6,131 nucleotides of DNA from G713 sp034717835. Its GTDB lineage: Bacteria > Chloroflexota > Anaerolineae > B4-G1 > SLSP01. The translations under genes were made by a program, and so were the position numbers. The stretch spans positions 1 through 6,131 of the forward strand of contig JAYELZ010000028.1 in NCBI GenBank assembly GCA_034717835.1. The letters run 5' to 3'. The stretch's first letter is position 1; the number at the start of each line of letters is the position of its first letter. Positions 5,074 to 6,131 of this stretch are shown here, one piece after another. The notes under the pieces are model-generated. The model searched no databases and was not told the origin of the DNA. It worked only from the letters and a program-made list of their open reading frames with translations.

Positions 5074-6106
5074 CGCTGCCCCCTTTTTTCGTAGTAGTCA
5101 GGGTATCCGTGGCAGTAATGGAATCCGTGGCAGTGGTAGTAATGGGGGGAGCCTGCGTGACTGTTTCGTCAGGCCAGAGTAAGGTACTGGTGGCCGCTGG
5201 GGATACGGGCGTAGGAGCGTAGCCCGCGACGTGGTGGAGCAGTTCTACCAACCGCACGCTGGGCAGCTCTTCCGCCTCAACGGCTTGCCGGGGTCGAATG
5301 CTGAGCTGCACAGAGCCTTCCCGCGCTGCCAGATTGAGCAGGGCCGGTAGCGAGACCCGGTATCCGTCCGACAGTTCCACGGCCGCGGCGGGTACTTCAA
5401 AGCCCACTAAGCCCGCCTGACTGCTGGTGCGCACGGTGGTCAGGCCAGACTCTTCCTCCTCACCCACCGCCTGCGCCTGGGTAGCTGCCAGTTGCAGCGC
5501 GGGGGAGACAAACGCAATCCGCAAATTGGTCACTGCGACGCGGGCGGCAGTTTGCCAAGGGGAGGGGGGCAGCGGCGTGGGAGACGCTGCTGGGATTACG
5601 CCGAGGGGTACGGGAGTAGGGGTGGGTGTGAGTGGGATTCCCTCTGCTACCCGCGCCTCTCCCTCTTCCTGCTCACGCAGCAGCGTCTGCACCAGGGGCG
5701 CATCGAAGCCGATAATCAAATCTACATACATCCCCGGCGCCAACACGCCCGCGCCTGCCTCAGCGGGTGTCAGCTCCAGGAAGACTAGCCGTTGGTGGGG
5801 GTCCGTGAGGGGGAGCGCCGTGGACTGGAAGAAGGCGGGGGTCAGGCAATCACCTGCCGCCCGCGGTACGCGGAGCGTCTGCCCCACCAGTGATTCTTTG
5901 TCAGTATAAGCCTGCGGGGGCACCAATTCCTCAGCGATCTCTTGGACCGCCAGCTGGTTAGCTCTCAGGCGCGTGCCAGAGGGCACAAATTCCGTGACCA
6001 CCACCACCGCTTGCGTCTGTTTAGCTGCGCTGAGTGAGAAAAAAGCGATGAGAAATGCGGCCAGGGCTAACCCGCCCGCGATAATTAGAGCTCTCTTGCG
6101 TTGCAT
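5066..6106 (-). CDS. cpaB: CpaB/RcpC-like Tad pilus assembly protein with SAF domain
   Basis: This 346-residue protein has one N-terminal membrane anchor (about 6-26) and is otherwise predicted to lie outside the cytoplasmic membrane. Residues 33-95 form a SAF domain (VVVVTEFVPSGTRL, LVGQTLRVPRAAGD). The RcpC/CpaB domain follows: LELTPAEAGAGVLAPGMYVDLI (109-130 region) and, after a break, ARVAVTNLRIAFV (188-200). The break (about 141-185) is an acidic stretch and then a Pro/Thr linker (LTPTPTPVP, ASPTPLPPSP). The end (about 298-340) is a Thr/Pro-rich tail with TATDSI/TATDTL repeats. In diderms this protein works with the secretin; here no secretin gene follows, so an envelope-spanning or wall-associated role is more likely. 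A TAGGAGGT site with AGGAGG eight bases before the ATG fixes the start. It is the first gene in the window, but the promoter is probably further upstream. Confidence 0.87.
   Translation of the reverse strand: MQRKRALIIAGGLALAAFLIAFFSLSAAKQTQAVVVVTEFVPSGTRLRANQLAVQEIAEELVPPQAYTDKESLVGQTLRVPRAAGDCLTPAFFQSTALPLTDPHQRLVFLELTPAEAGAGVLAPGMYVDLIIGFDAPLVQTLLREQEEGEARVAEGIPLTPTPTPVPLGVIPAASPTPLPPSPWQTAARVAVTNLRIAFVSPALQLAATQAQAVGEEEESGLTTVRTSSQAGLVGFEVPAAAVELSDGYRVSLPALLNLAAREGSVQLSIRPRQAVEAEELPSVRLVELLHHVAGYAPTPVSPAATSTLLWPDETVTQAPPITTTATDSITATDTLTTTKKGGSDE
5105..5140 (-). repeat. Short 18-bp period repeat in the CpaB-like Thr-rich tail
   Basis: The plus-strand 12-mer atccgtggcagt occurs at 5105-5116 and again at 5123-5134, an 18-bp period that keeps frame and encodes TATDSI/TATDTL. 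It is a small duplication within the low-complexity C-terminus and could vary in number between strains. Confidence 0.7.
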
Positions 6107-6114
6107 AGTTGTTA

Positions 6115-6120
6115 CCTCCT
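6115..6120 (-). promoter_or_regulatory. Ribosome binding site of the cpaB-like gene
   Basis: AGGAGG, within TAGGAGGT, ends eight bases before the ATG at 6106. It is among the best matches to the anti-Shine-Dalgarno in the window. Only 25 bases of upstream DNA are visible, with no recognisable promoter. Confidence 0.8.
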
Positions 6121-6131
6121 AAATAATTGTT

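Noticed and set aside
5066..5092. Programmed -1 frameshift at the A AAA AAG heptamer
   Set aside because: In the cpaB frame the run reads AAA AAA GGG, so the heptamer is out of phase for the standard -1 tandem slip, and an independent cpaE start with its own binding site is present.
1434..5909. Many other plus-strand open frames of 70-160 codons, and short alternative minus frames at 1769-1978, 2286-2540 and 4557-4844
   Set aside because: All are contained within well-supported tad genes in other frames, have Arg/Ser/Ala-rich shadow-like composition and no motifs. High GC makes chance open frames common.
1..6131. tRNA, rRNA, transposase or attachment-site features
   Set aside because: No cloverleaf-like or rRNA-like stretch, transposase motif or terminal inverted repeats were seen on either strand.

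Overview
The window reads as part of one long minus-strand gene cluster for a Tad/Flp-type (type IVc) pilus assembly machine. The tight packing, roughly 60% GC and strong AGGAGG-type ribosome binding sites are ordinary for a bacterial operon. The most likely source is a Chloroflexota (Anaerolineae-like) bacterium. This is inferred from the Pro-Thr linkers (TPTPTPVP) in the extracytoplasmic CpaB-like protein and from the secretin-free order cpaB-cpaE-cpaF-tadB. It was not tested by any search.

Layout in the direction of transcription, from right to left: a cpaB/rcpC-like gene (6106-5066), a cpaE/tadZ-like MinD-family ATPase with a receiver-like N-terminus (5073-3646), a cpaF/tadA-like secretion ATPase (3642-2263), a tadB-like platform protein (2282-1413), a small soluble protein resembling DUF6941 (1413-1030), a 113-bp gap, a basic putative OB-fold/SSB-like protein with a long Glu/Pro repeat tail (916-260), and the first 87 codons of a second TadB/TadC-like platform gene that runs off the left edge (263-1). 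Neighbouring stops and starts overlap or nearly touch everywhere except the 113-bp gap, which suggests translational coupling.

How it fits together: CpaF would hydrolyse ATP to drive pilin assembly, TadB and the second T2SSF-family protein would form the inner-membrane platform, CpaE would place the machine in the cell, and CpaB would span from the membrane to the outside. No pilin, prepilin peptidase or secretin gene lies in the window. The two small genes lying between tadB and the tadC-like gene are not standard Tad components.

The most unusual points are these. First, a near-perfect 54-bp duplication (36 bp identical) covers the start regions of the two platform genes, while the rest of the two genes differs. 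Second, an SSB-like protein with a repeat-encoded acidic tail sits inside a pilus operon; its last repeat codons double as the ribosome binding site of the next gene. Third, the CpaE-like protein has a degenerate receiver domain and a long helical insertion. All plus-strand open frames appear to be shadows of these genes.
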